The translations under genes and the position numbers were made by a program. The notes under the pieces are model-generated. The model was given only the letters and a program-made list of their open reading frames with translations, had not been told where the DNA came from and did no database searches. From positions 1-42,978 of the forward strand of contig JABFSM010000108.1 of assembly GCA_013140635.1 (NCBI GenBank): 42,978 nt of DNA. Reading direction: 5' to 3'. Numbering within the stretch: the stretch's first letter is position 1; every line of letters starts with the position of its first letter. The DNA comes from Gemmatimonadales bacterium (lineage in GTDB: Bacteria; Gemmatimonadota; Gemmatimonadetes; Gemmatimonadales; GWC2-71-9). This document shows, in pieces, positions 9,747 through 20,391 of this stretch.

Positions 9747-11912
9747 CTAACCGCGTGGTGGATCGTCGGGGAAGGGGTCGCCGCGCATGGCGGGAACATA
9801 GTACCGCTCGGCATACTCGATGAGCATGCGCCGCGCCGTGAAGCGGCTGCCGGCCACCCGGAGGGCGTTCCGCATCCGGTCGGCCCAGCCCACCGGCACG
9901 TCCCGCCCATCTCGATTGTAGTAGAGCGGCACGATCTCTTCTTCAAGCAGCCGGTAGAGCTGCTCGGCGTCGTGCCCGTCTTGCGCCTCCAGATCGTCGG
10001 AGGGCTGGGCGAGCGGAATCGCCCAGCCGTTGGTGCCGTCGTACCCCTCCTCCCACCAGCCGTCGATGGTCCCGACCTGCGGTACGCCGTTGAGCGCCGC
10101 CTTCATGCCGCTGGTGCCGCTCGCCTCGAGCGGGACTCGCGGCAGGTTCATCCAAATGTCCACCCCATGCACCAAGGCATGGGCCAAATGCATATCGTAG
10201 TCCTCCAGAAACGCGACTCGGCCCTCGAAGAAGGAGCCATGGCTCTGCCGGAAGACCTGCTGCAACAGCTCTTTGCCGGGATTGTCGGCCGGATGGGCCT
10301 TCCCCGCAAAGATGATCTGCACCGGCCGGCGGTGGTCGCAGAGGAGCCGCCGCAACCGCTCCGGATCGCGGAAGAGCAGCGAGGCGCGCTTGTACGTGGC
10401 AAAGCGGCGGGCGAACCCGATCGTCAGCGCGTACGGGTGCAGCAGGGTACCGGCCGCGACGGCTTGATTGGCCTCGGTCCACTGGGTCGCGAACCGGCGC
10501 CGCGCCTCCTCCCGGATGAACCCCATCAACGTGCCCTTGAGCTCCTGATGGACCGCCCAGAGCGCCGCCGGGTCCAAGTGCCGGAGCTGTTCCCACAGGC
10601 TGGAATCGTCGAGGCGGTCGCCCCAATCGGGCCCGAAATGACGGTCGAGAAGCTCCATCATCGGGTTCGCCATCCAAGTGGCCAAATGCGCGCCGTTCGT
10701 GATCGCGCCGATCGGCACGTCATCCTGCGAATGATCGGGCCAGAGGTCGTGCCAGATTTCCCGGGAGACATGCCCATGTCGCTGGGAGACGCCGTTGACA
10801 CGGCCGGCGAGGTGAATCGCGAGGACGGTCATTTGGAAACGGGAATCGGCGCGGCCGGGATGGCGCCCAAGCGCCAGCACCTGCTCCGCGCTTGCGCCCA
10901 TTTCTTCCCAGATCGGCCCGGCGCAGGCCAGTACATGATCGGCGTCGAAGGCGTCGTGCCCCGCCGGCACCGGGGTGTGGGTGGTAAAGACAGTGGTCCG
11001 GCGCACTTCGGCCACGGCATCGTCCCATGACGTGCCGGCGGCGGTCAGCTCACGGACTCGCTCGAGCATCATGAAGGCGGCATGGCCTTCGTTGGCGTGC
11101 CAGACCGCGGGGGCCACACCCAGGGCGCGAAGCACCCGTACACCCGCCACACCGAGAATCCACTCCTGGCGGAGTCGGAGGTCGAGACCGCCTCCGTAGA
11201 GCTTGTTGAGGAGCCCGCGGTCGTCGGGATGGTTCTCTTCGAGATTGCTGTCGAGCAGATAGAGTGGCACCCGGCCGGCGCGCATGGTCCAGATCCTGAC
11301 GTGTACCGGACGGCCGAAGGTATTGACGACGGCCAATAGCCTCTCGCCGTCGGGGCCATTCAACTCGACGAGGGGCGTGGAATCGGGATCGACCACCTCG
11401 TCGCTGTCCTCCTGCCATCCATCTCCGCGAAGGCGCTGATCGAAATAGCCCTGCATGTACGAAAGCCCGACTCCGATGAGCGGCAAGCCGAGATCCGACG
11501 CCTGCTTGCAGTGGTCGCCCGCCAGCACGCCGAGGCCGCCGGAATAGATCGGCACCGAGCTGTGTAACCCGAACTCGGCACAGAAATAGGCGATCGGACG
11601 CGTGGTGAGCTCCGGATAGCGGCGGCCGAACCAGGTTCGCTCATTCTGCTGGTCGCTGGCCAGCCACTCCATTACGCGGTCGTACCGGCGCACCCAGTCC
11701 GGGTTACTCGCAAGCTCCTCTAATCGCTCCGCCGCCACTTCACGGAGCAACAGGATCGGATTGTGCCGATACTGCCGCCAAAGCGGGAGGTCGATCGAGC
11801 GGATGAGATCCCGCGCCTCCCGGTTCCAGCTCCAGGAGAGATTCGTCACCAGCGCGGTAAGGCCCTGCAGGCGCGGCGGGAGGGCGGCGACCTTGGCCCG
11901 GCTATGCGGCAT
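9747..11912 (-). CDS. glgP: Alpha-glucan phosphorylase (GT35, short type)
   Basis: MPHSRAKVAALPPRLQGLTALVTNLSWSWNREARDLIRSID...RPIAYFCAEFGLHSSVPIYSGGLGVLAGDHCKQASDLGLPLIGVGLSYMQGYFDQRL...VPLEASGTSGMKAALNGVPQVGTIDGWW. Confidence 0.93.
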   Translation of the reverse strand: MPHSRAKVAALPPRLQGLTALVTNLSWSWNREARDLIRSIDLPLWRQYRHNPILLLREVAAERLEELASNPDWVRRYDRVMEWLASDQQNERTWFGRRYPELTTRPIAYFCAEFGLHSSVPIYSGGLGVLAGDHCKQASDLGLPLIGVGLSYMQGYFDQRLRGDGWQEDSDEVVDPDSTPLVELNGPDGERLLAVVNTFGRPVHVRIWTMRAGRVPLYLLDSNLEENHPDDRGLLNKLYGGGLDLRLRQEWILGVAGVRVLRALGVAPAVWHANEGHAAFMMLERVRELTAAGTSWDDAVAEVRRTTVFTTHTPVPAGHDAFDADHVLACAGPIWEEMGASAEQVLALGRHPGRADSRFQMTVLAIHLAGRVNGVSQRHGHVSREIWHDLWPDHSQDDVPIGAITNGAHLATWMANPMMELLDRHFGPDWGDRLDDSSLWEQLRHLDPAALWAVHQELKGTLMGFIREEARRRFATQWTEANQAVAAGTLLHPYALTIGFARRFATYKRASLLFRDPERLRRLLCDHRRPVQIIFAGKAHPADNPGKELLQQVFRQSHGSFFEGRVAFLEDYDMHLAHALVHGVDIWMNLPRVPLEASGTSGMKAALNGVPQVGTIDGWWEEGYDGTNGWAIPLAQPSDDLEAQDGHDAEQLYRLLEEEIVPLYYNRDGRDVPVGWADRMRNALRVAGSRFTARRMLIEYAERYYVPAMRGDPFPDDPPRG

Positions 11913-11923
11913 GATGTCGATTC

Positions 11924-13603
<1,680 letters not shown>

Positions 13604-13734
13604 GATTGGGGAACTTATCACCCACCCCCCTATCGGAGGAACGCCCGCGCGCGTTGCCGCGTGCTATTATTGGGTCTCGGATTCGTCACTGCTCATCAAC
13701 CGTGCTGCATCCCACTCTCACTTCGTGCGGGTCT

Positions 13735-14985
13735 ATGCATAAGCGTTTCCTGCTCTTGGCCACTGCCGCGATCCCGTCGCTCGCATGGGCCCAGCGCCCC
13801 ACCTGCGCTCCGGACAACGCCGGGTTGACCTTGCCGGCCGGTTTCTGCGCGGTGCTGGTCGGAGAAAACCTCGGTCCGGTCCGCCACCTTGCGGTGGCTC
13901 CCAACGGCGATCTCTTCGCCGCGAAGCGCGGTGCCCAGGGCGGCATCGTCGCGTTGCGTGACACGACCGGCGACGGCAAGGCCGACGTCGTCTCCAATTT
14001 TCTGCAAGGGGTCGGCGGGAGCGGCATCGCACTCAGTGCCGACGCGGTCTATTTCGCCGCCAACGGCAACGCCAACAACAACACCAAGGCCAGCGTGTTG
14101 CGTTTTTCCTGGAAGCCGGGCGAGTTGATCCCCTCCGGAGCGCCCGATACGATTGCCACCGACCTGCCGATCGGTGGTCATGGCGAGAAAGGAATTGCGC
14201 TCGGCCGCAACGATGCGCTCTTCGTTTCGTTTGGCTCACTGACCAACAGCTGCCTACCGCCAGGCATCGACCGGCAAATCGCCCAGGCGGGCCCGAACCC
14301 TTGCACCGAACTGGAGCAGCGGGCCGGCATCTGGCGCTTCGACGCAAAGAAAACCGGCCAAACGCCCGCCACCGGGACGCGGTGGGCCACCGGCCTCAGA
14401 AACGCCATGGCGGTGTCGGTCGATCCCGCCACGGGCACTCTCTATGCCGGAGTCCATGGTCGGGATGGCCTTGCCGAGCAATGGAAGTGGCCGGCGGAAG
14501 AGGGCAGAGAGAACCCGGCGGAGACGGTCTACGCGCTGGCGGAGGGAGCCGATGGTGGCTGGCCGTACTGCTACTTCGACTCCCGCCAGAAGGTCATGGT
14601 GCTGAATCCGGAGTACGGCGGCGACGGCACCAAGGCGGGAGACTGCGGCCGGAAGACACAGCCGGTTGCCTCCTTCCCCGGCCACTGGGCGCCGAACGCC
14701 ACCGCGTTCTCCCAGGGAACCCAGTTTCCGGCGGCTTTTCGCGACGGGATCTTCGTGGCGTTCCACGGCTCGTGGAACCGTGCTCCGGCGCCGCAGGAAG
14801 GGTACCGGGTAGTGTTTGCGCCCGTAAAGAATGGGAAAGGGACCGGCGCTCCGGTCAATTTCGCTGTCCCGGCCGGAGACCCGACCTCGATTCGCTTCAC
14901 CGGTCTCGCTTTCGGGCCCGATGGGTCGCTATACCTGAGCGCCGACCTGCAGGGGAAAATCTGGCGGGTGATGTACCGCCAGTAG
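13735..14985 (+). CDS. PQQ-dependent sugar dehydrogenase / glucose-sorbosone dehydrogenase-like, secreted
   Basis: Signal peptide MHKRFLLLATAAIPSLAWAQ; VRHLAVAPNGDLFAAKRG, GRNDALFVSFGSLTNSC, GHWAPNATAFSQGTQFPAAFRDGIFVAFHGSWNR beta-propeller motifs. Confidence 0.82.
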   Translation: MHKRFLLLATAAIPSLAWAQRPTCAPDNAGLTLPAGFCAVLVGENLGPVRHLAVAPNGDLFAAKRGAQGGIVALRDTTGDGKADVVSNFLQGVGGSGIALSADAVYFAANGNANNNTKASVLRFSWKPGELIPSGAPDTIATDLPIGGHGEKGIALGRNDALFVSFGSLTNSCLPPGIDRQIAQAGPNPCTELEQRAGIWRFDAKKTGQTPATGTRWATGLRNAMAVSVDPATGTLYAGVHGRDGLAEQWKWPAEEGRENPAETVYALAEGADGGWPYCYFDSRQKVMVLNPEYGGDGTKAGDCGRKTQPVASFPGHWAPNATAFSQGTQFPAAFRDGIFVAFHGSWNRAPAPQEGYRVVFAPVKNGKGTGAPVNFAVPAGDPTSIRFTGLAFGPDGSLYLSADLQGKIWRVMYRQ

Positions 14986-15035
14986 GAGGATGCGGTCTGA
15001 ACGGGTAGTTTGATGCACTCCCAATTGGAGGAGCA

Positions 15036-15644
15036 ATGAAGACCGGACTGCGCATCACCGCTCTTACCGCCGGCCTAGCCTTATTCGGACAGGCTCTTGC
15101 GGCTCAGCAACCGGCGCCGGCGCCGGCACCCCCGCCGCCGCCCCCAACGCCGCTTGCGGTCGGAGTCGACGCGCCTGACTTTACGCTGCCCGCCGCGACG
15201 ATGGCCGGCGTCGGCGCGCAACCATTGCGGTTGTCGGATCTGCGAGACAAGACCGTCGTCATCGCCTTCTTCTTCCGGGCGCGGACACGAGGCTGAACGG
15301 TCCAAATGGACGCGTACCGTGATCAGTACGCGCAGATTTTCGGAGACACCACCAAGGTTCGGCTCCTGGCCATCAGCGTCGACCCGGACACCATGCTGGC
15401 GGCCTGGGCCCAGGAAAAGAGCTACGTCCCCTGGACCTTCCTGAGCGACACGGGGGCGGTGGTCGGCAAGAAGTACGGCTCGGCTATCGTGCGCGCGAAT
15501 GGCTCGATGCTCGACAACCGCACCCTCTTCATCGTCGATCGGAAGGGGAAGATTGCCCATGTGATGGCCCCTTTCCGTGAAGTCGATCCGACGGCCTACA
15601 CGGAGTTGGCCGACGCGATCAAAAGGATCTCGGGCGGGAGATAG
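15036..15644 (+). CDS. Putative selenoprotein: redoxin/peroxiredoxin-like with in-frame TGA (Sec) at codon 15294-15296
   Basis: ORFs 15036..15296 and 15306..15644 are in the same frame, separated only by TGA. Joined: MKTGLRITALTAGLALFGQALA...VGVDAPDFTLP...TVVIAFFFRARTRG-U-TVQMDAYRDQYAQIFGDTTKVRLLAISVDPDTMLAAWAQEKSYVPWTFLSDTGAVVGKKYGS...NRTLFIVDRKGKIAHV...; U falls at the TxxC peroxidatic position; RBS GGAGGAG upstream of ATG. Confidence 0.85.
15311..15332 (+). promoter_or_regulatory. Candidate bacterial SECIS element (CGCGTAC-CGTGATCA-GTACGCG hairpin)
   Basis: Perfect 7-bp stem, 8-nt apical loop with G at loop position 2; loop begins 21 nt after the TGA. Confidence 0.65.
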
Positions 15645-15689
15645 GCCCTCCCCTCCACACGGACCGCCCGGAGGCGGGGGAACTCCCCC

Positions 15690-18032
15690 ATGACTGCTCC
15701 CTTCACGCGCCCCCGCCTCTCGATTGTGGTCGGCGGACATGTCGACCACGGCAAGAGCACGCTGGTCGGTCGATTGCTGGCCGATGCCGGCGCGCTCCCT
15801 GAGGGAAAGCTCGAACAGGTGAGGGCCCTGTGCGAGAAAACCGGGCGCCCGTTCGAGTACGCTTTCTTGCTCGATGCGCTCAAGGATGAGCGGGCGCAAG
15901 GAATCACGATCGACACCGCCCGCGTCTTCTTCTCGACCGGGAGCCGCGAGTACCTCCTCCTCGATGCCCCCGGCCACGTGGAGTTCGTTCGAAACCTCGT
16001 GACCGGTGCCGCGCGCGCGGAGGCGGCCCTGCTGGTCGTCGATGCGAGCGAAGGGCTGCAAGAAAACTCTCGGCGCCACGCCTACCTGCTCAGCCTCCTC
16101 GGCGTCCGGCAGTTGGTCGTCGTCATGAACAAGATGGATCTCGTGCGGTACGATCGGGCCGTTTTCGATCGCCTCTCCGCGGAATTCTCGAGCTTCCTCG
16201 AGGGCTTGGGGCTCCTTCCCTCCGCGGTGATTCCCGTGGCGGCGCGGGATGGGGCCAATGTCGTCCACCGGTCCGAGGCCCTCGGCTGGTATCGAGGTCC
16301 AACCCTGCTCGAGGCACTTGAGGGGTTTGCGACCGAAATGCCTCCGTCGAGCGGTCCTTTTCGGATGCCGGTGCAGGATGTCTACAAATTCACCGGCGAT
16401 GGCGATGACCGCCGCATCGTGGCCGGGACGATCGAGAGCGGAACCGTCCGGCCGGGCGACGAACTCCTCTTCTTTCCGTCCGGCAAGCGCGCTAGAGTTA
16501 GGCGTCTCGAGGGTATGTCCGGGGAGTCGGCCACGGAAGCGGCGGCGGGTCAGGCGGCCGGCTTCACTCTTGACGAACAGATCTACGTGACCCGCGGGGA
16601 GGTTGCCGCGCGGGCGGATCAGCCGCGGCCGGCGGTCACCTCACGGTTTCGCGCCGCCCTCTTCTGGCTGGGCAAGGAGCCGCTCCGGACCGATCGGGAG
16701 TATCTCTTGAAGCTCGGCACTGCCCGCGTGCCGATGCGGGTCGAGAAGATCCACCAGGCGCTCGATCCCGCCACACTCAGCATCCGCACCGCGGCGACGA
16801 GCGTGGCGCGGCTCGATGTGGCGGATTGCACCCTGAGCCTGGGCCACGCCATCGCCTTCGACCCCGCCGATCAGGTTACCGCCACTTCACGCTTCGTCAT
16901 CGTCGACGACTACGAGATCGCCGGTGGCGGGCTTGTCCGAGAGCCGCTGGCCGATGCGCAAGCGCCGGCGCGCGACCGCGTCTTGCTCCGGAACGCCAAG
17001 TGGGAAACGAGCTTCATCCCCGTCGAGCGGCGGGCCGAGCGCTACCGCCAGCGGCCCACGTTGCTCCTGCTGACCGGTCCGCGAGATACCGACCGCAAAC
17101 AGCTCGCCAAAGCACTCGAGGCGCGCCTCTTTGCCGAAGGGCAGGTCGTCTATTTCCTCGGAATGGCCAACGTGCTGTACGGCATCGATGCCGACCTCGG
17201 CCGCGCCGAGCTCGATCGCGCCGAGCACATGCGGCGGCTGGGGGAGGTCGCCAACCTGATGCTCGACGCCGGGGTCATCCTGCTCGTGACGGCGGCGGAG
17301 CTCACCCGGAGCGATCTGGACCTGGTCCGCGCCGCCGTCCCCGAAGGGCGTGTCGTCACCGCCTGGCTGGGCGAGGGAGTGACGACCGATCTTCCACCTG
17401 ACCTGCGGCTCGATCAGGCCGAGGGAGCCGGCGCCTTGGTGGAGCGCCTCCGCGCTTTCCTCGCCGAACGGGATGCCTTTCGGCCGTCGGCGCGCGAAGC
17501 GGCTGCCCCGCCGGCGCCAGCGGTCATCTGGTTCACCGGCCTGCCGGCGTCCGGAAAGAGCACCGTTGCCGATTGGGTCGCCGCGGAGCTAACCCGCCGC
17601 GGCAACCGGGTCGAGCGCCTCGATGGCGATTCGCTTCGCGAGCTTTTTCCCGAAACGGGATGGGATCGCCCCGCCCGTGACGCCCATGTGCGGCGGGTGG
17701 GGCACCTCGCCAGCCGGCTCGAGGCCCATGGTGTCACGGTGATCGCCTCACTCGTTTCTCCGCACGCCGCCGCACGCGATTCGGTGCGGGCCCGCTGCCG
17801 GGTCTTTGTCGAGGTGCATGTCAGCACCCCCCTCGACGAATGTGAACGGCGCGACCCGAAAGGGCTCTACGCCCGGGCCCGGCGCGGCGAGATTCCATCC
17901 TTCACCGGCGTCAGCGACAGCTACGAGCCTCCCACCGCACCCGAAGTGACCGTCGACACCAGCCGAGTGACGGTCGAAGACGCGGGTTGGGCGGTGCTGG
18001 ACGGACTCGAGCGGGTGCGGAGGCCGAAATGA
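15690..18032 (+). CDS. cysNC: Sulfate adenylyltransferase large subunit (CysN GTPase) fused to a degenerate and then an intact APS kinase domain
   Basis: G1 [24 protein letters not shown]; middle [25 protein letters not shown]...[37 protein letters not shown] resembles CysC without Walker A; C-terminal [19 protein letters not shown]...[15 protein letters not shown]...[24 protein letters not shown] is intact APS kinase. Confidence 0.88.
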   Translation: MTAPFTRPRLSIVVGGHVDHGKSTLVGRLLADAGALPEGKLEQVRALCEKTGRPFEYAFLLDALKDERAQGITIDTARVFFSTGSREYLLLDAPGHVEFVRNLVTGAARAEAALLVVDASEGLQENSRRHAYLLSLLGVRQLVVVMNKMDLVRYDRAVFDRLSAEFSSFLEGLGLLPSAVIPVAARDGANVVHRSEALGWYRGPTLLEALEGFATEMPPSSGPFRMPVQDVYKFTGDGDDRRIVAGTIESGTVRPGDELLFFPSGKRARVRRLEGMSGESATEAAAGQAAGFTLDEQIYVTRGEVAARADQPRPAVTSRFRAALFWLGKEPLRTDREYLLKLGTARVPMRVEKIHQALDPATLSIRTAATSVARLDVADCTLSLGHAIAFDPADQVTATSRFVIVDDYEIAGGGLVREPLADAQAPARDRVLLRNAKWETSFIPVERRAERYRQRPTLLLLTGPRDTDRKQLAKALEARLFAEGQVVYFLGMANVLYGIDADLGRAELDRAEHMRRLGEVANLMLDAGVILLVTAAELTRSDLDLVRAAVPEGRVVTAWLGEGVTTDLPPDLRLDQAEGAGALVERLRAFLAERDAFRPSAREAAAPPAPAVIWFTGLPASGKSTVADWVAAELTRRGNRVERLDGDSLRELFPETGWDRPARDAHVRRVGHLASRLEAHGVTVIASLVSPHAAARDSVRARCRVFVEVHVSTPLDECERRDPKGLYARARRGEIPSFTGVSDSYEPPTAPEVTVDTSRVTVEDAGWAVLDGLERVRRPK

Positions 18033-18919
18033 AGACCCAGGACCACCTCGACCGGCTCGAGGCCCGGAGCATCCATCTGTTGCGTGAAGGGTACGCCAAC
18101 TTTCGGCGCCTCTGCATGCTCTGGTCAATTGGAAAAGACAGTACGGTGCTGCTCTGGCTCTCCCGGAAAGCTTTCTTCGGGCATGTCCCGTTTCCTCTGG
18201 TGCACATCGACACCAGTTACAAGATTCCCGAAATGATCTCCCATCGAGACCGGCTGGCGCGGGAGTGGCGCCTGACGATGCTGGTCGGGAGGAACGAGGC
18301 CGCCCTCGAGGCCAAGCGCACCTTCCCCGACGGCACGGTGGACCGAATCACCTGCTGCGGGCTGCTCAAGACCGAAGCGCTGGCGCGAACGCTGGACGGG
18401 GAGGGGGTGCGATATCGAATGAATCACTCGACCGGGGCGTACGAGATCGACCCCGACCGCGAGCCGTACACCGGCGTGATCGTTGGGGTACGCGCCGATG
18501 AGGAAGGGAGCCGGTCGAAGGAGCGGTACTTCTCTCCGCGCTCGACCCGGAACATCTGGGATGTGGGCGAGCAGCCCCCCGAATTCTGGAACCAGTTCAA
18601 GACCGAATTCGCACCGGGTACTCATGTGCGGATTCATCCGCTGCTCGACTGGACCGAGCTCGACATTTGGGAGTACATCGCGCGCGAAAAGATCCCCACG
18701 GTGTCACTCTACTACAACCAGGGTGACGGTACCCGCTACCGCTCGCTCGGCTGCGCGCCTTGCACCAAGCCGGTGCGCTCGGAGGCGCGGACTCCGGAGG
18801 AGATCGTCGAGGAGCTGCGGAGCGGCCAATTTGCCCGCGTGGCGGAGCGGTCGGGGCGGGCGCAGGACGCGGAGGACGGAGGCGGCCTCGAGACACTTAG
18901 GCGGGAGGGGTATATGTAG
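18029..18919 (+). CDS. cysD: Sulfate adenylyltransferase small subunit
   Basis: [69 protein letters not shown]...[11 protein letters not shown]...[18 protein letters not shown] overlap with cysNC. Confidence 0.9.
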   Translation: MKTQDHLDRLEARSIHLLREGYANFRRLCMLWSIGKDSTVLLWLSRKAFFGHVPFPLVHIDTSYKIPEMISHRDRLAREWRLTMLVGRNEAALEAKRTFPDGTVDRITCCGLLKTEALARTLDGEGVRYRMNHSTGAYEIDPDREPYTGVIVGVRADEEGSRSKERYFSPRSTRNIWDVGEQPPEFWNQFKTEFAPGTHVRIHPLLDWTELDIWEYIAREKIPTVSLYYNQGDGTRYRSLGCAPCTKPVRSEARTPEEIVEELRSGQFARVAERSGRAQDAEDGGGLETLRREGYM

Positions 18920-18957
18920 TCATTGCGAGCGTGCGCAGCACGCGAGGCAATCTACCC
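18919..18957. repeat. GTCATTGCGAG-family imperfect palindrome at convergent junction
   Basis: ATTGC-GA-GCGTGC-GCA-GCACGC-GAG-GCAAT in the 32-nt spacer between cysD stop (18919) and the complementary stop of the AlkP gene (18952). Confidence 0.75.
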
Positions 18958-20391
18958 GATATACCCCAATCCGCTCAGCCGGTCACGAATCACCCGCTCC
19001 GCCTCCTCGCTGAGCACCGATCCTCCCGTGCCGGCGACCCCCGCCAGCGACCGCCCTTGCATGCTCGAGGGCACGTCATAGCCGCCGAGCTCGAGCAGCG
19101 TGGGTGAGAGGTCGAGAAGCCTGACGCCGCTGAGCTCGCCGACCGCCGGCCACCGAGGGCCCGCGAGGATGAATGCTCCGTACTGGGCGTGGTTGCAGTC
19201 GTCTGGGCCGGTGTCGTTTTCCTGGACCGTGAGCGAGGGGTATCCGACCCCACCGACCGACCGATAGGCAAGTCCGCCGAAGTGCACGATCAGATCGGGC
19301 GCCACATTGCGCACCGTTTTGTAGAGTTCCTCCGGTTTGAAGACGAGCGTTCCCGGCACCGTGGCCTCGAGGCGCCCCTTCATCTCGTCGCGGAAATGCT
19401 CGTAGTCGCCGGGAGCGATCGTGCCGTTCGGCTCCCGTCCCCGCACGTTGAGAAAGACCCGAGCGTAGTACCCCCCCTCGCTCCACACCTTGGTCTTGCC
19501 CCAATCCACCGAGAGCTTGCCGAACGGCGTAATAGCCTTTGGATACTCGGTGAGGGCCAGCAGCTCTTCCCGCACCAGCCACTCGTTCACGCAGAACCCG
19601 CCGTCGAGCTTGCGGGCGCCATGGTCCGAAGTGACCAGCACGATCGTCTCGTCGTCCAGCAATGCGAGCAGCCGGCCGATTTCCCCGTCGAGATGCAGGT
19701 AGTAGTCGCGGATCACGTCCGCGAACGGGCTCCCCGGCTCGTGGAGCAGGTGCGTGGGGTCGTGGTGCCGCCAGAAACCGTGATGCACCCGGTCGAGTCC
19801 GATATCCACGAACTGGAAATAGTCCCAGTCGTTCTTGGCCACGAAATGCCGCACCACCTGAAAGAGCTTCCGGCTCATCCGGAAGATCGCATCTCGAAGC
19901 CACCCCTTGTCGCCCGTGCGAAACCCCTTCACGTCGGTCTCGTACTCCCCGACCAGCTTGGCGATCTCGTCCTTCACCCCGCCCGGATGGGTGTAATCGT
20001 CCGTCACCGGGTCGGGGGTGAGAAAACAACCCACACAAATGCCGTTTACTTTGCGCGGCGGAAACGAGGGCGGCACCCCGATGATCACGGAGCGCTTTCC
20101 TTCGCGCGCCAACTGGTCCCAAATCGCCAGCTCCTGAATCGAGCGCGAGGTGGCAACCGTGAGCCCGCCGTAGCTGTGGTCGGCCCGGTTCCGAAACCCG
20201 TACACCCCAAGCGAGCCCGGATCTTGGCTCGTCGCTAGGCACATCCACGCCGGGACGGTGATGGGCGGGACCACGCTCTCGAGGCGGCCATACCCTCCCG
20301 CCGCCATGAGTCGGCGGAGGTTGACCAGGCGCTCGTCGCCAAGGAGGAGCTCCGGCGCGGCGCAATCGAGGCCGATGACCAGGATCTTCAT
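18952..20391 (-). CDS. Alkaline-phosphatase-superfamily protein (type I phosphodiesterase/nucleotide pyrophosphatase-like)
   Basis: MKILVIGLDCAAPELLLGDERLVNLRRLMAAGGYGRLESVVPPITVPAWMCLATSQDPGSLGVYGF...FVDIGLDRVHHGFWRHHD...VLVTSDHGARKLDGGFCVNEWL. Confidence 0.82.
   Translation of the reverse strand: MKILVIGLDCAAPELLLGDERLVNLRRLMAAGGYGRLESVVPPITVPAWMCLATSQDPGSLGVYGFRNRADHSYGGLTVATSRSIQELAIWDQLAREGKRSVIIGVPPSFPPRKVNGICVGCFLTPDPVTDDYTHPGGVKDEIAKLVGEYETDVKGFRTGDKGWLRDAIFRMSRKLFQVVRHFVAKNDWDYFQFVDIGLDRVHHGFWRHHDPTHLLHEPGSPFADVIRDYYLHLDGEIGRLLALLDDETIVLVTSDHGARKLDGGFCVNEWLVREELLALTEYPKAITPFGKLSVDWGKTKVWSEGGYYARVFLNVRGREPNGTIAPGDYEHFRDEMKGRLEATVPGTLVFKPEELYKTVRNVAPDLIVHFGGLAYRSVGGVGYPSLTVQENDTGPDDCNHAQYGAFILAGPRWPAVGELSGVRLLDLSPTLLELGGYDVPSSMQGRSLAGVAGTGGSVLSEEAERVIRDRLSGLGYIG

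Noticed and set aside
15100-15165. CCGGCG/CCGCCG low-complexity run in the redoxin gene
   Set aside because: Encodes an Ala/Pro-rich linker after the signal peptide, common in secreted proteins of GC-rich genomes.
15294-15296. Redoxin gene as a pseudogene with a nonsense mutation
   Set aside because: TGA is exactly at the catalytic position, flanking sequence is intact, and a SECIS-like hairpin follows; Sec is the better explanation, though unproven.
15081-16268. 395-aa minus-strand ORF spanning the redoxin and cysN start
   Set aside because: Shadow ORF opposite two conserved genes; no family motifs.
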